From: Eremophila alpestris peregrina
Lineage: Eukaryota > Chordata > Aves > Passeriformes > Alaudidae
Assembly (NCBI GenBank): GCA_009792885.1
Contig: WMCF01000015.1
Coordinates: 15,359,183-15,423,182 of the forward strand
Length of the DNA: 64,000 bases
Direction: 5' to 3'
Part shown: piece after piece, positions 1-12,600 of the stretch
Numbering within the stretch: position 1 is the stretch's first letter
How the letters are laid out: every line of letters begins with the position of its first letter
Program-made: the position numbers and the translations under genes
The notes under the pieces: model-generated
Seen by the model: the letters and a program-made list of their open reading frames with translations, nothing else
Databases searched by the model: none
What the model was told of the DNA's origin: nothing

Positions 1-62
1 AATAAAGGAGTAGTACCTGCTATCCATCACTGCACCTAGTGGCAGTAAGTGTCCTTAAATGA

Positions 63-112
<50 letters not shown>

Positions 113-120
113 AAAAAAAA
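63..120. repeat. Poly-A tract of nearly 60 bp
   Basis: An almost uninterrupted run of A has a single G near its end. No processed gene or LINE body was recognised upstream in the 62 bases available, so it could be a retroposon tail or a simple homopolymer. Confidence 0.9.
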
Positions 121-3100
121 GCTGCAGAAGCTGTCAAGATAGAGGAAGCTGTCATCTCTGTGCCCTCTACACCACCCAAGATGCTCATCGTTTCCAAAAT
201 GGAAAACAAACACATTAATAACCCACAGCTGTTTACTAAAAGATCTACTGTAGCTAATCCTTTTACATCCACCATCCCATCACTGACTCAACCTGAGCCC
301 ACATGATGTCCCTGTTTGGAATCCTGCAACATAAAAGCACAAAACCCAACTGTCTGAGCACTGGAAACCAAGTCAAGGTTGGCTAGCCTGGGATTTGACC
401 TCCTAGAACCTTCAGCTGAAACTAGAACAAAACATGAAGCATGAAAAGGGGCTGTTGTATCTTCATCTCCTTGAAAATGCAGGATTGCCTTCTCCAGTAC
501 ACCTGCCAACAATTTGTCTACTCTTATTTTAAACATCTGAGGAGTCATGTGGGACTTGCACTACACCCAGACTAATATAGGCTACAATACATTTTTCTGT
601 TACTGAGATTTGGCCCAGACTTCATCTTACACTTTTATTTCTGCAATTTCTCCATTTAGTCCTAGGTATTCTCTCACATAAGGCAGGAAAAAAATCCGAC
701 TGCTTTGAGTAAAATACATTTCAAACACAGACACATAGTTAACCCATCTCCCCATATTCAGTCCCAGACTAGAGATGTCTGTTTTTGAATATTTCCCTTC
801 AAGCTAGTTCCTCCAGACCCATGAGTATTTTGTTGCTCTTCTTTGAGCTTCAGTCAAATAGTCAATACTTCCCTGTTAAGAAGATATTCAGTTTTCACAT
901 GTGTTCACAACAGTCTCTTACAAAAAGGGCAATCCCAACTCTTAGTTCACCAAAATGGTACCTTTTTCTTGACAGCTCAAGCATAAATCATGTTTTTCTG
1001 TAATAAATCCCATTCCAGACTCATTTGTTAATTCTCAATCCCTTCCAGCATTACTATCATCCGCCAATAAATTCTTGATTTGGTAACCTATGCCCCAAGA
1101 ACTTGCCTTTTCCCCCTACTTGTTCCCTTCACTCTACTATCCTGTAGGAATTGTCCTGAAGTTCTGTTTACTACAAAGCAAAGACATTCGTTTCAAAGGT
1201 TTTGTCCTATTCAACAAAGCATTTATTTACATGCCTAACTTTCACTACTTAAATCCCGTTGATCTCAGCAGGTAGAGATGAGCTCAAGCACACACTTTAA
1301 AAAAAAAAAAGTTGGGTGTGCAAGTCAGTGTTCTGCTGAACCAAATCCTCAGTTTCTGTAATCACTTGGACGGTCTATTTTCTGTATTTGGCAAGAACTG
1401 ACAGCTCAATGATTTAAGGTAACAGGATTTTAAAAGCAAAGCTTCAAGAGAGTCCAAAACTGCCATCATGCTTTTGTTCCTTTCTTAAAAGAACAGGAAA
1501 TAAATACCTAAGTAAATATCCCTCCGTACAGTAATCATGAAACCTATAGGTTTAAACATGCAGTAAGTAACTCTTTATTCTCATTACTTCAGTACCCACT
1601 TTGAAAAATTATTATAAAAGAAAGCCTTGTGAAAAATTTGGGAAGACTCATGTATCCCAGCAAGATATGCAGCACATTCCCTGGTAGCTCATTAGCCACG
1701 ACCATCACTGTGCAGTTACAGAGAGAGAACAAAGCTGACCATTTCTTAATTCCTGTCTCCTAAACACCTTTAAATGGAATGGACATCCCTCACTGTTCCG
1801 CTTAAGATGATCTTTAGTGGGGAGAAGGAAGACGGTGATCTTTGGTTTGGGTTATGGGTTGGCTGTCTCCATCAGTGGCCAGCCCACATTACAGCAGATG
1901 AAAGCTTTACATTCACCACCAGCAACAAATGCAGTGGTGTAAAAGGAACTTCCTGGAGAGTATTTAAAATCATCCAAATGACTTCCATTGTTTATACACA
2001 GAACACTTCACGACCTTTCTTTTTGCTTGTTTTTGTTTGTACTTTTTGTTTTCTTTGCCTTCTCTCATTCTGCTGCCTGGCAAACATCAGCAGAGGCGAA
2101 GTAGGGACTGGAATTAGGCAGGCATATCAAGCTTCATCTGTGGACTACCTAATTGTAAGATTCAAGTTTTGGGAGTAGTGCCATCTGAGAAAGAAACGGA
2201 GAAGAAAAATTGGAAAATGACTACTTCCTCTCAGTCCATAAAGCCTTCCAAAATTCAATTAGCATGTTCTAAACTAAACCATCCACACATGCTATAGCAC
2301 TAAAATGTGTGATTTCAAATATAGACAAGAAAGTAGCTGCTCATAGTTATTTATCAGAATTGTAATACTCTCTGACCATTCCACTTCAACCCTTCTTATT
2401 CAAGTGGAATCTGCTGTAACCCTTTTGTACCTCACGACTTGAGATGAACCAGAAAAATACCTATAGGCAACATAAATAAATTGTCTATGACTGCACAGAT
2501 CATCCCATTCATCCACAGATGGGATCTCTTAAATAATGCTGTGAACCCCTAAGTCACTCAGAGAATACCCTTCCCATGCCTAGCACAAATGCTGTTGTTT
2601 AATAATGCATACATGACTAAGTTTGCTGTCTTCCCCACAGCAAATTTTTCTTGTGATTTTACAGTTTCCCAGACTGGAATAATATTTTCACTTTCACAGA
2701 ATCACTGATGCAACCAACAGGAAAACTGCCTCTGTTTCAATTTACTGTGTGATGTCTGTAAATACTGCTGGATAGTGAATACTTGTAGGTAAAACTCGGC
2801 AAACACCTTTTTGCCATTTTCTCCTGTAAAAGAGAGACAAAAGCATAGAAACTTCTCTGCTGCATTGTATATACAACTACATATCCACTCCTGCTCCTAC
2901 ACATCCTCCTTTTCCTACGGCAGCTCGGCATCTCCAGCAGCTTCCAGAGCACTAACACCTGCACCCATCCCAGGTCAGATCTCCAGCTTGCACTAATGGA
3001 TTTTTTCAGATAGATGGCAGTGCACAAAGTGCATCCCAGATTGATTCAGGGTCGAGATGCCATTTCAGTGCTCACTTTAACTAAGGGAATTACTGCATTA

Positions 3101-3675
3101 TCAAAAGCACTTTTAGAAAGATGATGGCTTAGGACCCAATCCTGCTGAACACTGATTCCTTGGAAGGGCTGAACTGGGTGCCAAGAATGTAAACATGGCA
3201 AAGAGGCACTTAGGATTTTACCTTTCATTCCTAGGAGCCACAAAGGATTTTTCTTTCAATACATTCTAATAAACATAGTTTTAAAACACAAAGCTAAGGG
3301 ATGACTAACAACACAAAACCCAGAAAGATATTGGATGTTGGATACAGGAGATGATCTATCTGATTTTCAAGGGTGTGTAATAGCACAGATTTCAGAACAG
3401 ACAACTCCAAATAATTCATAATGGCAAAAACTCTACTTAATTTTGTGCCCTCTTCATTATTATTAAGAGACCAGAGTGAAATTTGAACAATTTAATGTCA
3501 TTTACCCCAGCAAATCTTTCTCACGAAAGGAAAATATTAACAAAGCACTGAAACAAATAGGAGTGAATCTCCCAGCAAAATTAGTACTTCAGTATCTACA
3601 ACTTGGGGATTTCAACATATAGCTATCATGATGTGGAAGCATCCACCACCGTTTTGTTTTCTGTTTGCAGTAGGG

Positions 3676-3738
3676 GGTTGCTAGGAAACAAAATACTATT
3701 GTCTGATTTCATGATCTATTGCCTGGTTTGCCTGGCAA
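3676..3738. promoter_or_regulatory. Two RFX X-box-like inverted repeats
   Basis: GGTTGCTAGGAAAC at about 3676-3689 is one base from a palindromic RFX site (GTTGCTAGGCAAC). TTGCCTGGCAA at 3728-3738 is a perfect inverted repeat with a 1-base spacer, and a further half site TTGCCTGG lies at 3719-3726. RFX factors bind such pairs of half sites. Confidence 0.3.
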
Positions 3739-4267
3739 TAAAGTCTTCTAAATCTATTACCGGATTATTTCGTATTTTACAGCGAGATTAACATTAAAAC
3801 ACATGCACACAGAGAGGAGCAGTAAAAAATGCCTCAAAATTCAAGGGAAAGTATGTATATATTCCAGGCTGAGGAAGACAAACTATACTGAGGAAAAATG
3901 AACTCAGGCAATCTGGTGATATTTATATACGCACACACTCACACGTGTATCGGCGTTCCTTGACTGTATCTATAGTTCTGCTGACTTGTCAAAGACTCTC
4001 TCACTTCCAAGGATACAAAGCATTCTCTTACTACTGGAGAGCTACTGTACACTGCAAGTTCTGTAAATACCACATGCTGCAGAATGCCTGGTGCAGGCAA
4101 GCACACATGCCACCATAATTTTTGTTCTTGGAATTCAGATCTAGGTTGTTTCAGTGCTTTAATTTCTTTACACAGTCTTTTTTTATTATTTTTTTTCCTT
4201 GTACATTGTGACAGATAGAAGAGTCAGAGACAATTCCCTACCCTCCCCGTCTCTCTTTGGTTGTAAT

Positions 4268-4310
4268 ATAAATAAATAAATAAATAATCAAATAGAAAAA
4301 TAAATAAAAG
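4268..4310. repeat. Imperfect (AAAT)n microsatellite
   Basis: A run of AAAT units at about 4268-4287 is followed by degraded copies to about 4310. Confidence 0.85.
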
Positions 4311-4328
4311 CACCAGGAAAAGCGATCT

Positions 4329-4422
4329 AAAATTGAAAGCCACAATAGCAAATTTCATGTACTTTTGACCATGACAAAATTGAATGCCACAACAGCAAAT
4401 TTCATGTACTTTTGACCATGAC
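4329..4422. repeat. 47-bp tandem duplication
   Basis: Units 4329-4375 and 4376-4422 are head-to-tail copies that differ at only two positions (GAAAGCC/GAATGCC and AATAGC/AACAGC). The high identity implies a recent duplication. There is no coding content. Confidence 0.9.
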
Positions 4423-5508
4423 AAGCCTTTGCAAAATGAGAGAATAAAAGGTTATGAGAACCAGGCAAATGTGGGTGCCTACCAATGTGTTCCCACAGCA
4501 TTGACAGGAGACTTCAACTGCAAAAACCAATCAGACTTAAAAGCTGAGAGACAGATGAAGAGAGTTCAGCACAAAGTCATAGAGAAGAAGGTTTAAAATA
4601 AAACCTGCAGAGTAGTTATTACTCTTTTATGTGTATCTACAATTTCACACCATGCACAACATGTACTATTTCAAAGTCCTTTCAACTTACTTATTAACAC
4701 CTATGCATTTTATCACTCCATTTTAAATTTGAGAAAAAAAATGAATGAGGTTCACTGCAAGAAAACATCAAAGCTTTCGAGACGTTACAGCAGAACTCCC
4801 AGTGATAAGGAAAAAAAAAAAAAAAAAAGGAAGTAACAACACACAACATAGAAAATACACAGTTAATGGGAAAGACCTGAAAGCTTCTTGCCTCTCCTGC
4901 TCAGAGATAGATTTATTCAACCTCTGTAGTTTCTGATAGTTTCCTACCAGAATCTAGGAGCCCCCACCAAACCACATTTTGAACTGAAGAACAAAAGAGT
5001 AAAATGCAAGTGAGCTTCTTCTACCCCAAACAACAGCAAGACACTTCTAGCAATTAGATTAAAGCAACAGAAGATGGACATGACCCACAACCAATCCCTC
5101 CCCTCACCAGGGTCGAATACGGCTTCTCCCAGCTGATAACCCGCTACAGTAACACTGCTAGTTACAAAACGGAGCACAGCTCTCGGTGACACAGGGACCG
5201 TGTCGCCTATAGCTTCACGGAAACCTGTTTTAAAACACTCTCTCAAGGAACGACTAGAAACGCGAGAGGGATGGGACAGTGTCCTCCTGAGCTGTCACCG
5301 AAAACTGCTCTGCCAGCTGCAGGGGGGCTGCCGGCGACCTCGCAGCCGCAGCCACCCAGCTCTTAGAGGGAAGGGGGGCAGCGTGGGGGACCCCGGCTCC
5401 GGCCGCCCTGGGAGCGCTGCCCGCCTGCCCACGCGTGTACCCCGGGAGAGGCTGCCCAGCGAGGCGGGGGCAGCAGCCCCGCTCTACCCGCGCTGCAGCA
5501 GCGACTGC

Positions 5509-5541
5509 AAAAAAAAAAAAAAAAAAAAAAGGCAAAAAAAA
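5509..5541. repeat. A-rich homopolymer at the left edge of the CpG island
   Basis: Two A-runs of about 22 and 9 bases are separated by GGC within otherwise GC-rich promoter sequence. Confidence 0.8.
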
Positions 5542-5643
5542 AGCCCGCTACCGGGAACGGGAAAATAAAAGCCCAGCCTAAACAGGCGGACCCCAAACAA
5601 CAACAAACACCGGGCGCTCAGGAGAGCAAACTTTCTGACTCAC

Positions 5644-6100
5644 CAGGAAGAGCCGGTGCCCGGGGCTCCGGGCAGCGGCGGGGGCGGCGCGGGGCCCCGC
5701 GGGAGCGCAGCCGGAGCAGGAGCCGGGCGAGGCGAGCGCCTCCGGCGAGGCTGGGGCAGCGCGTCTCGCCCCGATCCCGCCGCCCTCTCCTCCCTCCTTC
5801 CCTCTTTCCCTCCGTGCCCGTCCCTCCGCAGCGCCGGGAGCCGCCCGGGGCGGGATGCCGCCGCGGGACCGCCGTATCTACCTACCGCTGCCGGTGCGGG
5901 GCCGCGGAGCAGCGGGAGCCGCCGCCGCCGCCCCCCTTCGGCGGCTGCCGGGCCCGGCGGCGCTGCAGCAGGCGGAGGACGCCCCGCGGCGGCGGGGAGC
6001 GCGGGGCCGGCGTGCGGAGAGGCGGCGGCCGCCGAGGCGCGGGCAGCGCGGTGCTTCTGCCCGTCCGGCCGTGCGAGCGAGCGTCCGTGTGTGTGTGCCG
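5644..6100 (-). other. ENOX1: Candidate ENOX1 non-coding exon 1 (left end fixed by donor, right end unknown)
   Basis: On the minus strand, GC-rich sequence ends at 5644 with the strong donor GTGAGT (5643-5638). The transcription start cannot be read from the sequence, so 6100 is only a placeholder within the CpG island. No credible start codon context or protein similarity was seen, so a non-coding 5' UTR exon is the simplest reading. Confidence 0.4.
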
Positions 6101-6322
6101 GGGAGGGATGCTGCAAGGGACAGAGGGAAAATTCTCCCCTCCTAGCAAAGCCGCCGACAAATGGCAAGGCAGGTGTGCAGGGGAGGCAAGGCTCCCGAAG
6201 GAGGAGGAGGAAGAGTAGGAGGAGGAAAGGGGAGAGGGGCGGTGAGAAGGGCGGGGAGCGCACAGCCGTCACGGCGTCCCGGGGACAGCGGCCCCGCCGG
6301 GGAGGTGCCGGGCGCGGCCCCT

Positions 6323-6344
6323 GGGGCGGGCGCTGGGGCTGGGG
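6323..6344 (+). promoter_or_regulatory. G-quadruplex motif in the ENOX1 CpG island
   Basis: Four G-runs of 4, 3, 4 and 4 are separated by loops of 1, 4 and 2 bases, satisfying the canonical G3+N1-7 rule. More G-runs follow at 6404-6447. If ENOX1 is transcribed leftward, these G-runs lie on its template strand. Confidence 0.6.
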
Positions 6345-6660
6345 CCGCACGAAGCGGGGTGAAGCCCCGCCGCAGCCGCGGGGAGCGCAGCCCGCTCCAC
6401 TGGAGGGGCGGGGAAGCGGCGGCGGGTGGGCGGTGGGGAGCGGGCCCTGCGGAGCCGCGGGGGCCGGCGGCGGGAGGGGTGCGAGCCCCAGGCACTCCGA
6501 GCTGAGCATCCTGCCGCAAGTTTTCCCCGAGGTCTCCCCCACCTCAAACGCCCCCTCTGCTACGCACAGCAGTCTGAGCAGCTTGATGAGCTGCACCCTA
6601 TCCGACGCGATCGGTGCTTTCTTTGGGAATCCTCCCGTGAGCAGTAGTTGTATGTGTTAG

Positions 6661-9600
6661 CCACGAGGCTTCCACCTACTCTTTAGCCGTGGCTTTGAAC
6701 CAGCACCTTCTAGGGAACACCCTTAGCCAAAGGGTCTGGTTTTCTGCTTATTCATCTCCCGGTCAGGAAACAACCCTCAAGTGCGGCAAGAGCATCTAAT
6801 CTCACCTTTTCATCCGGGAAGCCGCGGGGCAGGCGGCCGAGGACAGCTCTTCCCTGTCAAGGCGCTGAGCCCAGGGGTGCTGGCAGCAACAAGTGCTTCC
6901 CCAGAGCCAAGCGTTGCTCCCAGAGAGGCCGCTGAACGCCTCGTCTGAGCAGAGAGTCAAGGAAGGCTTTTGCAGCTGCACTTCTGCTCCCAAGGGCAGT
7001 GCTGGCTAATCTGAACTCTTCCTGCTACTTGAAAGGGAAAAACCTGCCTCTTTCCTGGCCTGAATTACTGTGCAGGGCTGCTATAAGCAGTCCCTTTCCT
7101 CTGTAGAGAAGGTTGTGAGTTAGTGCTGGAGAAAGCCCTTGTATGCTCATTTACAATGTGTTTCAGCACACTTCTAGGTGACGATTAGTTGGCAAGTGAA
7201 AAGTGGCTGTGGCTGAAAGGTGGAAACTAACATCAAGAATTAAATATTGCACAGAGCAGCTATGATTTCTAGTGGTAGGAAGAAAGTCCGATAGAAAGAT
7301 CCCCTGCCTATTATTTTCTACCGTACTTCTTTCACCAAGGCAGTTTGGAATTACATCCACAGGTGTTGGGCTAATTATGTATGCTTACCAGCCCATCAGT
7401 TTGGGTCTACCAGTGAGCACACTTATGCAACAGAAGCAATTTCCACACCACTGGGCTCATCTGATTTAAACAATACTGGCTTGTGTTGCCTCTGTGTGTA
7501 GTTTTTTTTTCCCTTGGCTGGCAGGGTTAGTGTCACAGCTTTAGTTTGAGAAGTGACAACAAATAATACTGACACATATTATACTGAGCAACACAAGGAC
7601 ACACATGGAGGACAAAATAAGGAAATTAATGTGCTGATTTAGGTAAGGAGCAAGAGCCAGCTGTGCAGATGTGTATTATTTCCTGACTGGTTTTTAGTGG
7701 TAGATAGCTGAAAAAAGGAAAAGTTGCTGGAAGAATTTCTGTTAAATATAGCCCTGATGAAAATAAGATGTAATTATAGCTTGGGAATCCTCTTTTAAGT
7801 TATTTACAGTAAAACACAACTTTTCAGTCTTTTAAAGCCCAGGCCCTGAGCCTGTTCACCCCTAAGAAAGCACCTTTTGAAAAACACATGGGGAAATTCA
7901 TGTACAACTTGTATTTCACCTGTAGTGTAAACTAGCTTGCAAAATCAAGGACAAGTTAAAAAAACCCACACAAACTTTAAGGTCTGAATATATTTCTGAA
8001 CTGTATTGCCTCTGGCTGTGTTAAATTCGCTTCTTCATCTCTTTCTCCTAATACTGGATGCAGTCGTACTTAGAAACACTTACAGATAACAACACAACAA
8101 GGTTTAACCACACTCTTGTCAGTTGCATAAGCCTTGGTTGATACAAAACAGAGGTAAAAGAAAATATTTCTGCCAGGATTGGTCTTGTTCAATGTAACTG
8201 AAAGAAGCATGAACACACTTGTTAAGGTTATTTCATTATTTCAATTTAGGGTTGTCCCCTCCTTCCTTGCCACAGTGCCTGGACAAGTGCAAGCACACAA
8301 ACACGGATGCACAAATCTGCAGAAAGTGTTACTGTCTTTACTGTATCTCACTAACACGTTCTGCATTTATTTTTTATTTGCAGGTTGGTATAGAGATGAG
8401 TTCCAGCCAAGACCTCACTTTGTTATTTTCTGAATAGCTCTTGGGAAGTTGCTGGCTTGACCCTGGAGACTTTATAGTATAATTTTTTAATAACTGAAGG
8501 ATTATTTTTTTAAAATTTAAAAAAGGACTCATTTTAGCTGTCGCATAAGCATGCATTATATCCCAAGACTTCAATCGGAGCTGCACAGACATATCTGAGA
8601 GCACAATTAGGCCCTCTGGACCTTTTAAAGCTTCAAAAATAGTCATGTGTAATTCCTTCTTCTGTGGATCCTGCAAGCTTTAAGAGAATTTTTGAAAGCT
8701 GTAAATTCCTATTTATCCACTAAGAGGCTCACGGGCAATCTCCCCCTAATGGAAATAGAACTGTAAAGCTGAAACATTAATATACACAATATGATACATT
8801 AGGCAGGGAGACTCCTCGGAGCCAACAAGAGGACACAGGGGCTGTGCTGTGACTGAGCCACAGCCAAGCAGGTTCACTCCACTTGCTTCATTTCCTGAAT
8901 GCCGGGTTCACTATCTGACTTAATATCATTAGTACTGCACACTTCTCTCGTAAAAAAAAAAAATTAAAAAAAAAAATCTGCCCTTTGAGTCCCTCATCTG
9001 CATTGGCTGGCAGACGGTGCTGGCAAATTGGAAGGCACAGTTTGGTCTAAATGCAAGACAGCTCTTCTTCAATAACTGCACTGTTAATATGCAAATCTCA
9101 GCCCTCCACCAACTGTAATCTCCCACCTCTGATTGGCTTCAGTGATGAAAAAGATCCAGGATATTTGTTAGCAGGGAAAATGTGCTCTCCAGGTTCCCCC
9201 TTAAGATGCAGCATTATAAAGCCTCGAGAACATGCAGGCTAGCAACCAACAACAACTAAGAAAGACAAAGAGAAGCCAAGAAAATGGGATTAGAAACACA
9301 GTAAAAGAGAAAACTGCATTTAAAAATTTTCCTGATTCCTTTTCTTCCTCATAGCTTTCCCTCGGGAGTTTTGCCAGTGACTGCAGATGGGCCATTTTTG
9401 TTAATTTTTCTTTCAACCCTTGCTTTCTACATATGACGTTGTACTCAAGTTCACAGCAGAAGACTTGAATTTGTTCTGAGAACATAATTTCTGTACTGGA
9501 AAGCATGTGTCTGTCTTGCCTGAGTCAGCTTTGTTGGCTGGCAAACAGAATACTAGGAGGAAATGTATCAACTTGTATTGATAAATATCTTGATACCAAA

Positions 9601-12600
9601 AATGGAATGGAGCAATTGAGCAACAAGCAGTCCTTGGTTCAACACTTCAAAAGCCTTTGCAAAAACCAGCCACCAATTTCCACACCAATATTGGTTTATT
9701 CTCCACAGAAGGCCAGACTTAGCTAACCTCTGGATTTAGCAGAATGTTTTCTGTAAGACATGAGCTGATCAGAATGCTCATGCCAACTCAACTGTTGAGA
9801 CAAACATTTCCATCACTGTCCAATACAGCATACAAGAGTAAGATGTGTTCTCAATTACATGGTATAAAAATCGAACGATTCTACCAACTCCAGTAGCGTT
9901 AAATTCTGGGGAATCTTTACAGAGTTGGGTTTGTCTTAGGAGTCTCCAAAGTAGGTGTGCAGCCACTCTGCTCCTCCAACTTTGGCTTTATTTTGTGAAT
10001 TTTCATTTATTCTTGCAATTCACCTTTCTTGAAACATAACACAACGCATTGTATTCACTGCTGTACAGGAGATGCAGCCAGCTCTCCTGCTTCCTGCTCC
10101 AAGGCTTGAGATGAGATCAAGTTGGTAATTTCTCAGATCAATGTATCTGGGCTGAAATAGTGTTCCCAGTAAAGGCAGTATTAATTTTATCTTCTATTTT
10201 GTCACAGCTGTGATTTTGCTTCTCAGGCCTGGCAGCAGAGTGTTTTTGTTTAAAATTGATTTTAGCTTCTCAATAAGATGAAGAAGGCCAGGTGCTGTTA
10301 GTGTTCTGTGAGTGACTCTTTTCTTTCCTCAGGCTTTTCACCAAGGGGTAGCTAGGTAATTTTTCTGTGGGTGGACAATCCCTCTGACTAAAAAGAAGCA
10401 GAGTTCTGAGAAGTGGTGTAATCTTGCCTGTTTCCCACAAAGCAGGTAAGGCAGCTCCTTGTACAAATTACTAGACAAAAAGTGAAGCACACGCACCTCT
10501 GGGGAACCTGCAGTGAGAGTGTGATAGGGTTACCTGACTGCAAGTCCTTGAATACCTGGGAAGGAGGGAGGGCTGAGATCAGAGAGGGCTTCACACAGGG
10601 CTTTTGATTAACTTGCCACAAAGAGAGATGCTGTAAAAAAATAAGAGAGCTATGCCACAAAGCCACGTTCCTTTTCTGTCTCACGCATTTCAGATACAAA
10701 GATAATGGGTGCAGCACAGAGAAATGCAGGCAGATATCTGAAAATAAAGGTTGGAAGGAAAAGATTTTGACAAGAAACACGTAGGCTTCCCACAGCAAAG
10801 GTCAAACAGTGACCTCCATGCAAATTAATGCCACTTCAGCTATTATAAAGGAACTTCAGTATTTCAGTTTCAGAAAAAGTCTGAAAAATGCATTGTGCAA
10901 TCCATTTTTTCTGTGGGGGATTTTTTCCTATGTGATATGACTATCTCTTTCAAATATATATAAGGATTCTCATTCAAAGGTAGGAAATAATTAACTCTTA
11001 AATGTGTTCTCCCTGGTCTTGCTTTAGGGAAGAAGGGGAGAAAAAAACCTCTACATGCTTCAGCAGGCAGAGCTACAAGCACGTCCAGCCAGATAATTGA
11101 CACAGCTGTTGAGCCAGCACAGTGTTAACTCTGTTTTAAGCTTCCTCAAATCATCTAGCTGTAGAAACCATGTAACTTAATTGGATTGGTACAGACCTGA
11201 CAGCTCCCCGTGTACCGTATGCCAAGGGATTGCATCACTGCCGTATGATCAGGTACGTGAGCTAATGCTGCCAGTCCTGGGAACTGCCACTGGCCCTGAA
11301 GCTTGGTTTGCATCTTCCAATCACTACCAGAAAATGAAAGCAACTGTGTTCCTCTCCTAAGTGTGAAAAATTAAATCTAGGAGAATCCAAAACCACCTCA
11401 TATGGGAAGCAAGATATTTGGGGCAAAGCTCACATCCTTGGTCGTGTAGATAATTTTCCATCCTGTGGCCAGTTTCACTGAAACTCCAGTCAACTCAAAT
11501 AGGCTTCTCAGAATAATCACTCCGACTTAGATAAGGAAAAGTCTGCTGAACAAGGTTTTTATAATCCTACATGAAAAAAATACTAAGATGGTTCAGAAGG
11601 TAACACAACATAACTCAGTAAACTCAGAGAGAGTGTGTCAATACGAGCTAAATAGCAGACTGACATATTCAAAAATGCAGTTTCCATTTCTTCGCTAATG
11701 AAGCAAAAAGTAAGAATATTTATAAGCTGTAGATGTCTCCAAGGCACAAGTCACAGGTAGGTGCCAAATCATCATCAAAAGTCTGTGAGAATTAAGATAC
11801 CTCTCAGGCCTTTTGAGTCAGAACATACCTCCCTGGCTTCAAGGATTTTTCAAAAGAGAAGATTGGTATTTTGACCTTTATTCTGTCTCTTTGCTGCTGA
11901 TCTCATGAATGCCTACTATACTTTATCACTGTTCTACTTATTTTGTGCTTTTCATTTAAAAATCACTCCAAGCAGGCATAATCCTTGTTCTTAATTCTTA
12001 TCCAGATATTATTGCCCCATCAGTGGAAGAGGGTGTACTCAAAGCACAGACTTGTTCAATTTTTCTCATGTTAATGCCAATAAATACTGAATTAAGTAGG
12101 TCCTGATTATTTTGTGGACAAATATGTGTTTTTTCAACAACATGACAGGTAATTTTCAAAACAGACAAAAGTAAACATTCTGCAAGATTCAATTTCCATA
12201 GGCTAGTCTTGATTTTTGTTCTTGGGGGCTGGGGGAGGGTGGTTTGTTGTTGTTTCTTGTTTTCTTAAACTGTTCATAGTGACATCTTTGCAGAAAATGA
12301 TGTATAAAGTTACTATGTCCAGACACTCTTCTCTGAGGGCACTATCACCATTTTTTTCCTCAACTGTCCCTCTTCTTTTTGCCTTAGGTGATAAATAGCC
12401 CTTGTGCAATCCCATCAGATAGGCTGTTAAAGGATTATTTTTCCCAAACTAGACCATTCTTCAAGTCAAAGACTCAGCTTGGCCTAGCTTGCTGCGAAGA
12501 TCTCCCTGAGACTGTAAAATCCTTCCACTGTTCTTTGTCATAACCACATCACTATTCAAAGTTTCTACAAACTATCTGTACAATCCGTCCACATTTTCCA

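Larger units (their letters stand above)
121..5279. other. Non-coding stretch, inferred start of ENOX1 intron 1
   Basis: No open frame resembles a known protein. It contains a 47-bp tandem duplication, an AAAT microsatellite, several A-runs and a block at about 3.58-3.79 kb with two RFX X-box-like motifs. A short segment near 3128-3145 (AGGACCCAATCCTGCTGAA) resembles phrases common in ancient amniote interspersed repeats. Confidence 0.5.
5280..6660 (-). promoter_or_regulatory. ENOX1: Large CpG island, probable ENOX1 promoter and exon 1 region
   Basis: About 1.4 kb of very GC- and CpG-rich sequence rises abruptly from AT-rich flanks. It contains many GC boxes (for example GGGGCGGGG near 6405-6413) and G-quadruplex-type G runs. 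At its left edge the minus strand reads CTTCCTG|GTGAGTC, a consensus splice donor with the exon ending at 5644. In human 13q14.11 the gene downstream of CCDC122 and on the same strand is ENOX1, whose 5' end faces CCDC122. The assignment to ENOX1, an ecto-NOX cell-surface NADH oxidase/disulfide-thiol exchanger, is therefore by synteny. No ENOX1 coding exon is in the window. Confidence 0.65.

Noticed and set aside
25..52. CTCF site at CACCTAGTGGCAG
   Set aside because: Spacing after the AG is one base short of the CTCF core.
1..120. Processed pseudogene or LINE ending in the first poly-A tract
   Set aside because: Only 62 bases precede the tract and none resemble a known gene or CR1. CR1 elements also do not end in poly-A.
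5640..6660. Long open frames on both strands (up to 334 codons) in the GC-rich island
   Set aside because: They overlap in several frames and are Pro/Ala/Gly/Arg-rich with no domains. GC-rich sequence lacks stop codons, so such ORFs are expected by chance. The region is read as a promoter.
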